DNA of 64,000 nucleotides, taken from Cellulomonas wangleii. Lineage in GTDB: Bacteria; Actinomycetota; Actinomycetes; Actinomycetales; Cellulomonadaceae. How positions within the stretch are numbered: position 1 is the first letter of the stretch; the number at the start of each line of letters is the position of its first letter. The DNA is taken from contig NZ_CP074405.1 of the NCBI RefSeq assembly GCF_018388445.1, positions 1,054,001 to 1,118,000 of the forward strand, in the 5' to 3' direction. Positions 37,211 to 44,846 of this stretch are shown piece after piece. The notes below the pieces were generated by a model. The model was not told where the DNA came from. It ran no database searches and saw nothing but the letters and a program-made list of their open reading frames with translations. The position numbers and the translations under genes are program-made.

Positions 37211-37597
37211 ATGAGGCTCCACCACGTCCAGGTCGCCATGCCTCGCGGCGAGGAGGCCGAGGCGCGTCGCTTCTACGGTGAGGCTCTGGGGCTGGAGGAG
37301 GTCCAGAAACCGCCGTCCCTGGCCGGACGCGGCGGGTGCTGGTTCCGTGCGCACGACGGCGAGGTCGTCGTCGCCGAGGTCCACCTCGGGGTCGAGGACC
37401 CGTTCGTCCCTGCCGCGAAGGCCCACCCCGGTCTCGTCTGCGCCTCGCCGGCCGAGCTGGACGCCACGGCCGATCGCATCCGTCGCGGAGGCTACGAGCT
37501 CTCGTGGGCGGAGCGGGACACGTTCGAGGGGTACATCCGCTTCCATGCCCGCGACGGTTTCGGGAACCGTGTCGAGGTGATGACCCCGACGTCGTGA
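37211..37597 (+). CDS. Glyoxalase/VOC-family protein
   Basis: A 128-residue single VOC domain. It starts MRLHHVQVAMPRGEEAEARR, with a candidate metal-ligand His in HHVQ, and ends with the DGFGNRVEVMTP strand carrying a candidate Glu ligand. The middle includes GEVVVAEVHLGVEDPF, another possible His. Half-module VOC enzymes act as dimers in isomerisation, ring-cleavage or antibiotic-modification reactions; which applies is not visible. The GGAGG upstream fixes the start. The gene stands alone under a palindromic operator, suggesting an induced detoxification role (inference). Confidence 0.85.
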   Translation: MRLHHVQVAMPRGEEAEARRFYGEALGLEEVQKPPSLAGRGGCWFRAHDGEVVVAEVHLGVEDPFVPAAKAHPGLVCASPAELDATADRIRRGGYELSWAERDTFEGYIRFHARDGFGNRVEVMTPTS

Positions 37598-38075
37598 AGC
37601 GGGCGGTGCCCAGCGGACCGTCGGGCGTGCGAGCCGGGCTGCGGGATCGTCAGTCCGCGCGCGGCGGGCGGCGGACCTGCTTGAGCTCCGAGCGTTCCCG
37701 CTCGTCCTGCAGCCGTCGTCGCCTGGGCCCGGGGTGACGTGCCGGTCGTGCACCCCGACATCCTGGTGCCGCGAGCCCGCGATCGCGGGCGTGGGCGGCC
37801 GCGCGCGCCGACGACCTGCAGTGACACCGCGTGAGCCGTCGTGGGGCGCTGACCGCACCGCCCGACCGGGAGCCGAGGGTCCTGGTTACCGAGGTGTTGC
37901 GTCTCAGTTTCTGAGACGTACTGCCCAGTATCGAATCCGTAACGATCGATTCCAGCCCCGGGCTGCGTCCCAGATGCCGGGATTTCGCGTTGTACTGTCG
38001 CTCGCATCCACCGTGGATGTCCGGTCAGGTGTGCCTCGATGGCAGCGCCGGATGCCATGCCTTTCAGGAGGAACA
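37598..38075 (+). promoter_or_regulatory. 478-base upstream region of the Opp importer
   Basis: No convincing gene. It holds two perfect palindromes: CGTCTCAG-TTT-CTGAGACG (37900-37918) and CATCCAC-C-GTGGATG (38005-38019), with a possible -10 TACTGT (37993-37998) between them. The last 200 bases are less GC-rich than the surroundings. An Arg-rich minus-strand frame near 37650-37740 has no start and was not called. The palindromes are candidate operators for the peptide importer. Confidence 0.45.
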
Positions 38076-39902
38076 TTGAGGACGACACGCAGGTCAACGG
38101 CGGTCGTGGCGCTCGCCACGACGGCACTCGTGCTCGCGGCGTGCACGAGCCCCGAGGCGAGCGAGCCGGCCGCCAGCCCGTCGGCTGACGCGACCGAGGA
38201 GGCGAGCACCACCGCCAAGGAGGACCTCGGGATCACCGAGACCGCCGACGGTGAGATCTTCTACTCGGTCGGCCAGGACGAGTGGACCGGGTACAACGCG
38301 TTCACCGCGGACACCTACTCCACGTACAACTCGGCCGTGAGCGACCGCATCAACCCCGGTGGCTTCTTCTACTTCGGCACCGACGGCACCATCTACCCGA
38401 ACGAGGAGTTCGGCTCCGCCGAGGTCGTCTCCGGCCTCGAGGGCGACGAGCCGCTCGTCATCGAGTACACGGTGAACGACGACGTCAAGTGGTCGGACGG
38501 CAACGCGATCGACTACGCCGACTTCCTCTTCGAGTGGGTGGCGCAGAACCCGGCGTGGCTGTCCCCGGACCCGAAGGCCCCGGTCTTCAACCACGTCTCG
38601 GGCACGGACTACACGCAGACCAACGTCCCGACCGGCCCGCAGGGTGAGGCCGGCGACATGACCTTCACGGTCGAGTACGCCGAGAAGTACCCGGACTGGA
38701 AGCTCGTCACGGGCGCCTACCTGCTCCCCGCGCACGTCGTCGCGGAGCAGATCGGCATCACCGAGGACGACCTCGTCGCCGCGATCAAGAACGAGGACGT
38801 CGAGACCGTCACCAAGGCGGCCGAGTTCTGGAACAACTGGCTCTCGCCGACGCCGGGTCAGCTCCCCGACCCCGCCATCGCGCCCTCGGGCGGCCCCTAC
38901 CAGCTCATGGAGGGTGGCTGGACGGCCGGCCAGTCGATCACGCTCGAGGCGAACCCGAACTACTGGGGCACGCCCGCGGCGACCGACCGCCTCACGATCC
39001 GCTTCCTCGCGGCCGACGCGCACCTGCAGGCGCTCGCCAACGGTGACCTCAACGTCATCGAGCCGCAGGCGACGGTCGACACCGTCAGCCAGCTCGAGGG
39101 CCTCGGCGACCAGGTCAAGGTCCAGACGGGCCAGAACCTGACGTGGGAGCACCTCGACTACAACTTCAACAACGGCGTGTTCTCCGACGCCGAGGGCGGC
39201 CTGGCCGCTCGCGAGGCATTCGCCTACTGCGTCCCGCGGCAGCAGATCGTCGACACGCTGATCAAGCCCGTCGACGAGGGCGCGGTCGTCATGAACACGC
39301 GTGAGGTCTTCCCGTTCCAGGACGACTACGACGAGGTCGTCGAGGCGTCCTACGACGGCCGTTACGACGACGTCGACCTCGACGCCGCCAAGAAGAAGCT
39401 CGCCGAGGCCGGCGTGACGGAGCCCGTCACGGTCCGCATCGGCTACTCGGCGCCCAACCCGCGTCGTACCGAAGAGGTCGCCCTGATCAAGGCCAGCTGC
39501 GACCAGGCCGGCTTCGACGTCCAGGACGTCGGCTCGTCCGACTTCTTCTCCAACGCTCTGGTGAACGGTGACTACGAGGTCGCGCTCTTCGCGTGGGCCG
39601 GGTCGGGCCAGATCGCCTCGGGTCAGAACATCTACTCGACGGACTACCCGCAGAACTACGGCGGCTACTCCAACACGAAGGTCGACGAGGCGTGGTCCGC
39701 GCTGGCCGCCTCGCTGGACCCGGAGGTCCACCTCGAGCAGACGAAGGTGATCGAGAAGGAGCTGTGGGACACGCTCTACGGCATCCCGGTCTTCGCTCAC
39801 CCGGGTGTGATTGCTCACACGTCGGACATCGACAACGTCCGGTTCACCGCGACCCAGAACGGCGCTCTGTGGAACGCCGACCAGTGGCAGCGGGCCAAGT
39901 GA
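38076..39902 (+). CDS. Oligopeptide ABC transporter substrate-binding lipoprotein (family 5)
   Basis: A 608-residue extracytoplasmic peptide-binding protein (OppA/DppA fold). The TTG start, five bases after AGGAGG (38066-38071), gives a signal peptide ending in LVLAAC with lipid-modified Cys23. A Ser/Ala/Glu-rich linker follows, then the family-5 domain with WSDGNAIDYADFLFEW, GPYQLMEGGWTAGQSITLEA and NPNYWG. The mature protein is strongly acidic. It heads an importer with two permeases and a fused ATPase. A strong hairpin after its stop should raise its level relative to the membrane subunits. Peptide length preference is not readable. Confidence 0.93.
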   Translation: MRTTRRSTAVVALATTALVLAACTSPEASEPAASPSADATEEASTTAKEDLGITETADGEIFYSVGQDEWTGYNAFTADTYSTYNSAVSDRINPGGFFYFGTDGTIYPNEEFGSAEVVSGLEGDEPLVIEYTVNDDVKWSDGNAIDYADFLFEWVAQNPAWLSPDPKAPVFNHVSGTDYTQTNVPTGPQGEAGDMTFTVEYAEKYPDWKLVTGAYLLPAHVVAEQIGITEDDLVAAIKNEDVETVTKAAEFWNNWLSPTPGQLPDPAIAPSGGPYQLMEGGWTAGQSITLEANPNYWGTPAATDRLTIRFLAADAHLQALANGDLNVIEPQATVDTVSQLEGLGDQVKVQTGQNLTWEHLDYNFNNGVFSDAEGGLAAREAFAYCVPRQQIVDTLIKPVDEGAVVMNTREVFPFQDDYDEVVEASYDGRYDDVDLDAAKKKLAEAGVTEPVTVRIGYSAPNPRRTEEVALIKASCDQAGFDVQDVGSSDFFSNALVNGDYEVALFAWAGSGQIASGQNIYSTDYPQNYGGYSNTKVDEAWSALAASLDPEVHLEQTKVIEKELWDTLYGIPVFAHPGVIAHTSDIDNVRFTATQNGALWNADQWQRAK

Positions 39903-39952
39903 GCCTGAACGGCCGCTGACGACGCCGCCGGCCCCGGCCGGCGCACGCAGCA

Positions 39953-39992
39953 CGCACGGTGGGGCAGGGGTTACCCCCTGTCCCACCGTGCG
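39953..39992 (+). terminator. Strong hairpin between the Opp binding protein and first permease
   Basis: An 18-bp stem (39953-39970 with 39975-39992) with one G-T pair and a TTAC loop, 50 bases after the binding-protein stop. Within an operon this acts as a partial terminator or as a 3' stabiliser of the upstream message. Confidence 0.85.
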
Positions 39993-40103
39993 CGCGTGAG
40001 CGCGTACGATTCGGCACCGTGATCCGTGGGCCCGGGTCCGCCGGACGCCATCAGGCGTCGGCCGGACGACCCCCCGAACCGGGCGATAGAAGGGTTCGAA
40101 GCG

Positions 40104-41621
40104 TTGACCAGATTCATACTGCGCCGCCTGGGTATCTCCGCCCTGGTGCTGCTCGGCGGCTCGGTGCTCATGTTCGTCCTCACGATCAACTCGGGCGACC
40201 CCCTGCAGGACCTGCGTGAGTCGAACGATCCCAACCGCGACAACCTCATCGCCCAGCGGATCACGACCATGGGCCTCGACCTCCCGTGGTACCAGCGGTA
40301 CTGGCAGTGGCTGACCGGAGCCGCGGGATGCCTCGTCGGTCGTTGCGACCTCGGCACCAACCGCGCCGGCGTCGAGGTCAGCAGCATGCTCGAGAACGCC
40401 GCCAGCTCGACGCTGCGCCTGGTGGTGGGGGCGACGCTGCTCGCCATCGTCGCCGGTGTCTTCTTCGGCATCCTGACGGCGATCCGGCAGTACTCCGGCT
40501 TCGACTACGTCGTCACCTTCTTCGCCTTCCTCTTCTTCTCGCTCCCCGTCTTCTGGGCCGCCGTGCTGCTCAAGGAGTACGGCGCCATCCGGTTCAACGA
40601 CTGGATCGCGGACCCCTCGGTGAGCACGTTGACCACCATCCTCATCGGGTTGGTCCTGGGCTTCGTCGTCCAGGCCGCGCTCGGCGGGGACCTGCGGCGT
40701 CGGCTCATGACGGGCGGCGGGACCGCCCTCTTCGTCGTCGTCGCCATCACCTACTTCGACGCCGTCGACTGGTGGCGACGACCCGCCCTCGGCCTGCCGG
40801 TCGTCGCGCTCGTCAGCATCGGCGCCGGCGCGCTCATGGTGGCCCTGACGAGCGGGTTCGGTAACCGCCGCGTCGTGCGGGCCGTGGGCGCGACCGTCGG
40901 GCTCGGGCTCGTGTCCTACCTCGCGTTCGGCGGCGTCCTCGCGGACCCGACCTGGCCCATCCTCTTCGGCCTGTACGCAGTCGCGGTCGTGATCGCCCTC
41001 GCGTGCGGCTGGTTCCTCGGGGGCTTCTCGCGGCGCACGGCGATGTGGGCCTCGTTCGTCACCGCCAGCGTCATGGCGGGCACGGTCGTCATGGACAAGG
41101 CGCTCGGCGCCTGGGCCGGCTACCTGCAGCTGCAGCCGCGGCCCATCTCCACGATCGGCTCGCAGACGCCGAACTTCGACGGCACGTTCTGGCAGGACTT
41201 CCTCGACAAGGGGACGCAGCTCATCCTGCCGACGGTCGTCCTCACGCTGATCTCCCTCGCGTCGTACACGCGGTACACCCGCGCGTCGATGCTCGAGGTG
41301 CTGGAGCAGGACTACGTGCGCACCGCGCGGGCCAAGGGCCTGAGCGAGCGTGAGGTCATCAGCCGTCACGCGTTCCGCAACGCGCTGATCCCGCTCACCA
41401 CGATCGTCGCGTTCGACTTCGCCGGCCTGATCGGCGGCGCGGTCATCACCGAGGCCGTCTTCGGCTGGAAGGGCATGGGCGAGCTCTTCCGGACCGGCCT
41501 CACGCAGGTGGACCCCGGTCCCGTGATGGCGTTCTTCCTCGTCACAGGCGTCGCTGCCGTGGTCATGAACATGCTGGCCGACATCAGCTACGCCTTCCTC
41601 GACCCGCGGATCCGGCGGTGA
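40104..41621 (+). CDS. Oligopeptide ABC transporter permease (OppB/DppB type) with membrane insertion
   Basis: A permease of about 505 residues; standard OppB proteins have 300-340. The N-terminal part (LTRFILRRLGISALVLLGGS) and the C-terminal part with EAA-like loop RTARAKGLSEREVISRHAFRNALIP are typical. Between them, roughly residues 165-370, is an insertion of about 170-200 residues with five or so extra hydrophobic segments (for example TILIGLVLGFVVQAALGG and GLYAVAVVIALACGWFLGG). TTG 40104 is proposed as start because the OppB-like sequence begins there and AGAAGG lies about 10 bases before it; the longer frame is Arg/Pro-rich. The insertion has no assigned role. Confidence 0.85.
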   Translation: MTRFILRRLGISALVLLGGSVLMFVLTINSGDPLQDLRESNDPNRDNLIAQRITTMGLDLPWYQRYWQWLTGAAGCLVGRCDLGTNRAGVEVSSMLENAASSTLRLVVGATLLAIVAGVFFGILTAIRQYSGFDYVVTFFAFLFFSLPVFWAAVLLKEYGAIRFNDWIADPSVSTLTTILIGLVLGFVVQAALGGDLRRRLMTGGGTALFVVVAITYFDAVDWWRRPALGLPVVALVSIGAGALMVALTSGFGNRRVVRAVGATVGLGLVSYLAFGGVLADPTWPILFGLYAVAVVIALACGWFLGGFSRRTAMWASFVTASVMAGTVVMDKALGAWAGYLQLQPRPISTIGSQTPNFDGTFWQDFLDKGTQLILPTVVLTLISLASYTRYTRASMLEVLEQDYVRTARAKGLSEREVISRHAFRNALIPLTTIVAFDFAGLIGGAVITEAVFGWKGMGELFRTGLTQVDPGPVMAFFLVTGVAAVVMNMLADISYAFLDPRIRR

Positions 41622-41672
41622 GCCCCGTGAGCAGCGCGGCCCACCCCGTCCCCACCGCGACCGGAGCGCACC

Positions 41673-42701
41673 ATGACTGACCCGAACTCGCACGAGGCCC
41701 ACGAGGCCATCGTCCCCATGCCGGGCGGCCAGGGGGCCGACCCCGGCAGCCTGCAGCCCGTGACCCGGGTCGAGGACGACCTCGAGGGCGCCACGACCGA
41801 CCGGTCCTACTCGCAGGGGCAGCTCGTGCTGCGCCGGTTCCTGCGGCACCGCGCGGCGATGATCTCCCTCGCGGTCCTCGTGTTCGTCACGGTGCTCGCG
41901 TTCACGTCCATCGGCGTGGGCCCGATCCCGGGGTGGTGGAAGTACAACTACCTGCAGCCGGTCGAGGTGATCAACGGCGGTCGCCCCACGCTCTCGCTGT
42001 GGCCCTTCCGGATCGGGGAGCACCCCTTCGGCCAGGACACGATCGGGCGCGACTGGTTCGCCATGGTCATGCGCGGCACGCAGCGCTCGCTCATCATCGC
42101 GTTCGTGGTCGGCATCGTCTCGACGCTCGTCGGTACGGCCGTCGGCGCACTCGCGGGCTACTACCGCGGGTGGGTCGAGGCCCTGCTCATGCGCATGACG
42201 GACCTGCTCATCGTGATCCCGCTGCTCGCGCTGGCCGCGGCGCTCGGCCAGATCTCGGGCGGCCGCAACATCTTCGTCCTGGCGATGGTGCTCGGGCTCG
42301 TGACCTGGACCGGTCTGGCGCGCCTCGTGCGCGGCGAGATCCTGTCGCTGCGCGAGCGCGAGTTCGTCTCGGCGGCCCGCGCGGTCGGCACGTCGCCGGC
42401 GCGCATCATCGTCAAGCACATCCTGCCGAACACGCTGGGCACGATCATCGTGGCGGCGACGCTGTCGATCGCGTCGGCGATCCTGCTGGAGACTTCGCTG
42501 TCCTACCTGGGCTTCGGCGTCAAGCCGCCGGACACCTCGCTGGGTCTCCTGATCTCCGACTACCAGAACGCGTTCACGTCGCGTCCGTGGCTGTTCTGGT
42601 GGCCCGGCATCTTCATCCTCGGCATCGCCCTCGCCGTCAACTTCATCGGTGACGGCCTGCGCGACGCGTTCGACCCGCGCCAGAACAGGAAGAAGGACTG
42701 A
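41673..42701 (+). CDS. Oligopeptide ABC transporter permease (OppC/DppC type)
   Basis: A 342-residue permease. A hydrophilic N-terminal tail of about 60 residues precedes QLVLRRFLRHRAAMISLAVL, the usual OppC N-terminal motif, followed by six helices and the docking loop SAARAVGTSPARIIVKHILP. It ends with NFIGDGLRDAFDPR, a family hallmark. Its final A is shared with the ATG of the ATPase gene (TGATG). With the preceding permease it forms the translocation channel. Confidence 0.94.
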   Translation: MTDPNSHEAHEAIVPMPGGQGADPGSLQPVTRVEDDLEGATTDRSYSQGQLVLRRFLRHRAAMISLAVLVFVTVLAFTSIGVGPIPGWWKYNYLQPVEVINGGRPTLSLWPFRIGEHPFGQDTIGRDWFAMVMRGTQRSLIIAFVVGIVSTLVGTAVGALAGYYRGWVEALLMRMTDLLIVIPLLALAAALGQISGGRNIFVLAMVLGLVTWTGLARLVRGEILSLREREFVSAARAVGTSPARIIVKHILPNTLGTIIVAATLSIASAILLETSLSYLGFGVKPPDTSLGLLISDYQNAFTSRPWLFWWPGIFILGIALAVNFIGDGLRDAFDPRQNRKKD

Positions 42702-44473
42702 TGACGGTCACCACCGATGCCGGCACCACGCCGAGCGACGACCGTGTCCTGAGCTTCGAGGGCCTCGACGTCCGGTTCAGCACCGAGTTCGGCTCCGTCC
42801 ACGCCGTCAAGGGCATCTCGCTCGACGTGCGCCCGGGCGAGGTCGTCGCGCTCGTCGGCGAGTCGGGCTCCGGCAAGTCGGTCACGTCGATGACCGCACT
42901 GGGCCTCCTGCCGAAGAACGCCCGCGTCGGCGGGAACGTCGAGGTCGCGGGCAAGTCGGTCGGCTCGCTCGACAGCCGTGGCCTGCGGCGGCTGCGCGGC
43001 AACGACGTGGCGATGGTCTTCCAGGAGCCGATGACGGCACTGAACCCGGTGCTGACGATCGGCCTGCAGATGAGCGAGGCGCTCGAGCTGCACGGGATCG
43101 CCTACGGCCGCGCCGCACTCGACCGCGCGGTCGAGCTGCTGCGGATGGTGGGCATCCCGGAGCCGGAGCGACGGATCAAGCAGTACCCGCACGAGCTGTC
43201 GGGCGGTCAGCGGCAGCGCGTGGTCATCGCGCTCGCGATCAGCTGCAACCCGCGGGTGATCATCGCCGACGAGCCGACCACGGCCCTCGACGTCACCGTC
43301 CAGGCCGACATCCTCGACCTGCTGCGGTCCCTGAAGGACCAGCTCGACACCGGCATCCTGCTGATCACCCACAACATGGGTGTGGTGGCGGACATGGCCG
43401 ACCGGGTGGCGGTCATGTTCAAGGGCGAGATCGTCGAGCGGGGGACCGTCGACGAGGTGCTCAACCGCCCGCAGCACCCGTACACCCGACGGCTCCTCGA
43501 GGCCGTGCCGCACCTGGGGCGCGGCCCCGGCCAGTTCGGGACGTCGCGGCACGCCGCGGAGTCCGTCGACACGACCAGCGCGCCCGCGCTCGAGGTCAAG
43601 AACGTCGTCATCGAGTACCAGCGCACCGGCAAGCCGCCGTTCCGTGCCGTCGACGACGTGTCGTTCGACGTCCGGCAGGGTGAGGTCGTCGGCCTCGTGG
43701 GGGAGTCCGGCTCGGGCAAGTCGACCCTCGGCCGGGCCGCGCTGGGACTCATCGAGCCCGCCGCCGGCGAGATCTCGCTGTTCGGCGACCGCTTCACGGG
43801 GATGAACGCCAAGGCCTCCAAGCGGCTGCGCCGGCGGATCGGCGTCATCTTCCAGGACCCGGCCGCGTCGCTGAACCCGCGCCTGCCGATCGGTGACGTC
43901 ATCAGCGAGCCGATGATCGTGCACGGTGTCGGCGACCGTCGGTCGCGCCAGAAGACGGTGTACGAGCTGCTCGACGCCGTGCACCTGCCGCGCAGCGTCT
44001 TCAACCGGTACCCGCACGAGCTCTCCGGCGGTCAGCGCCAGCGGGTCTCCGTGGCCCGCGCGCTCACGCTCGAGCCGGAGCTCCTCGTCGCCGACGAGCC
44101 CACGTCCGCACTGGACGTGTCGGTGCAGGCCAGCGTGCTGGCGATGTTCACCGAGCTGCAGGAGCGGTACAAGTTCGCGTGCCTCTTCGTCTCGCACGAC
44201 CTCGCGGTCGTGGACCTGCTGGCGCACCGGGTCGTGGTGCTGCGCGACGGGAAGATCGTCGAGCAGGGCGACCGCGAGCAGGTGCTCCAGCACCCGCGCG
44301 AGGAGTACACGCAGCGGCTGCTCGCCGCCGCGCCCGTGCCCGAGCCGGGCGAGCAGCGTCGGCGGCGCGAGGAGCGGCACCGCCTGCTGGAGAGCCTCGG
44401 TGACGAGGTCACCGCGCTGCAGGTCGACCCGGCGCGCGAGCACGGACCGCTCGACGACAGCACCCGCGAGTAG
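42701..44473 (+). CDS. Fused peptide-transporter ATPase (DppD-DppF in one chain)
   Basis: A 590-residue protein holding both ATPase halves. The first (about residues 10-270) has Walker A GESGSGKS, signature LSGGQRQRVVIALAI and Walker B VIIADEPTTALDV; the second (about 290-560) has [32 protein letters not shown] and LLVADEPTSALDV. Each half ends with the oligopeptide-transporter C-terminal motif (HPYTRRLLEAVPHL and REEYTQRLLAAAPVP). The fusion fixes a 1:1 ratio of the two ATPases. It closes the operon; a hairpin follows. Confidence 0.95.
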   Translation: MTVTTDAGTTPSDDRVLSFEGLDVRFSTEFGSVHAVKGISLDVRPGEVVALVGESGSGKSVTSMTALGLLPKNARVGGNVEVAGKSVGSLDSRGLRRLRGNDVAMVFQEPMTALNPVLTIGLQMSEALELHGIAYGRAALDRAVELLRMVGIPEPERRIKQYPHELSGGQRQRVVIALAISCNPRVIIADEPTTALDVTVQADILDLLRSLKDQLDTGILLITHNMGVVADMADRVAVMFKGEIVERGTVDEVLNRPQHPYTRRLLEAVPHLGRGPGQFGTSRHAAESVDTTSAPALEVKNVVIEYQRTGKPPFRAVDDVSFDVRQGEVVGLVGESGSGKSTLGRAALGLIEPAAGEISLFGDRFTGMNAKASKRLRRRIGVIFQDPAASLNPRLPIGDVISEPMIVHGVGDRRSRQKTVYELLDAVHLPRSVFNRYPHELSGGQRQRVSVARALTLEPELLVADEPTSALDVSVQASVLAMFTELQERYKFACLFVSHDLAVVDLLAHRVVVLRDGKIVEQGDREQVLQHPREEYTQRLLAAAPVPEPGEQRRRREERHRLLESLGDEVTALQVDPAREHGPLDDSTRE

Positions 44474-44491
44474 TCGGGCCCGCGGTAGGGG

Positions 44492-44525
44492 GTGCGTCCG
44501 TCCGGCCTGCTCCGGGCGGGCGCAC
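44492..44525 (+). terminator. Terminator of the Opp operon
   Basis: A 14-bp stem with two G-T pairs (44492-44505 with 44512-44525) and a six-base loop, 18 bases after the stop. Confidence 0.7.
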
Positions 44526-44846
44526 GCGCGGGCGCGGGCGTGCTCACGCTGCTCGCGGAGACGTGACGGGCGCCGGCGGCGTCGTCCTGGCAGCGCTCGT
44601 GGTGCGCACGCGCCTCGACCCGGACGCCGCACGTCAGCGGGCGGGGCTCGCTCCGGTCTGTCGTGCGTCGTCCGCTGGCGCCCGTCTCGTCGGTGTCCCT
44701 CCTGGTCTCGTCCGTTCCCACCGGTCCGGACGGATTCGGGGCTCTTGTGGGGTCAAGTCCGCGCGTTCGGTCGCCGATGTCCCGGTGTGCGTGGCAGGGT
44801 CCCGTCCGGGCGGCGGGAGCGCCGCGGACGGTGCAGGAGGAGCACG
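44526..44846 (+). other. Non-coding stretch before the LpqW-like gene
   Basis: I see no supported gene. A frame from GTG 44563 can be read for 95 codons but overlaps the start of the next gene and has no family likeness. AGGAGG at 44835-44840 belongs to the next gene. Confidence 0.4.

Noticed and set aside
37645-37745. Arg/Glu-rich minus-strand peptide frame ending RRPPRAD
   Set aside because: Its last 25 codons look protein-like, but no start codon or ribosome site exists and the upstream part is low-complexity; not enough to call a gene or remnant.
40019-40026. TACGAT -10 followed by GTG 40019 or 40026 as the OppB start
   Set aside because: GTG 40019 is in a different frame from OppB, and GTG 40026 adds a Pro/Arg-rich lead; TTG 40104 begins the conserved OppB N-terminus. 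The -10 may still be a real internal promoter.
38094-42419. A 1441-codon open frame on the minus strand
   Set aside because: It lies antisense to the Opp genes, which have complete motifs; its composition is His/Asp/Arg-rich and domain-free.
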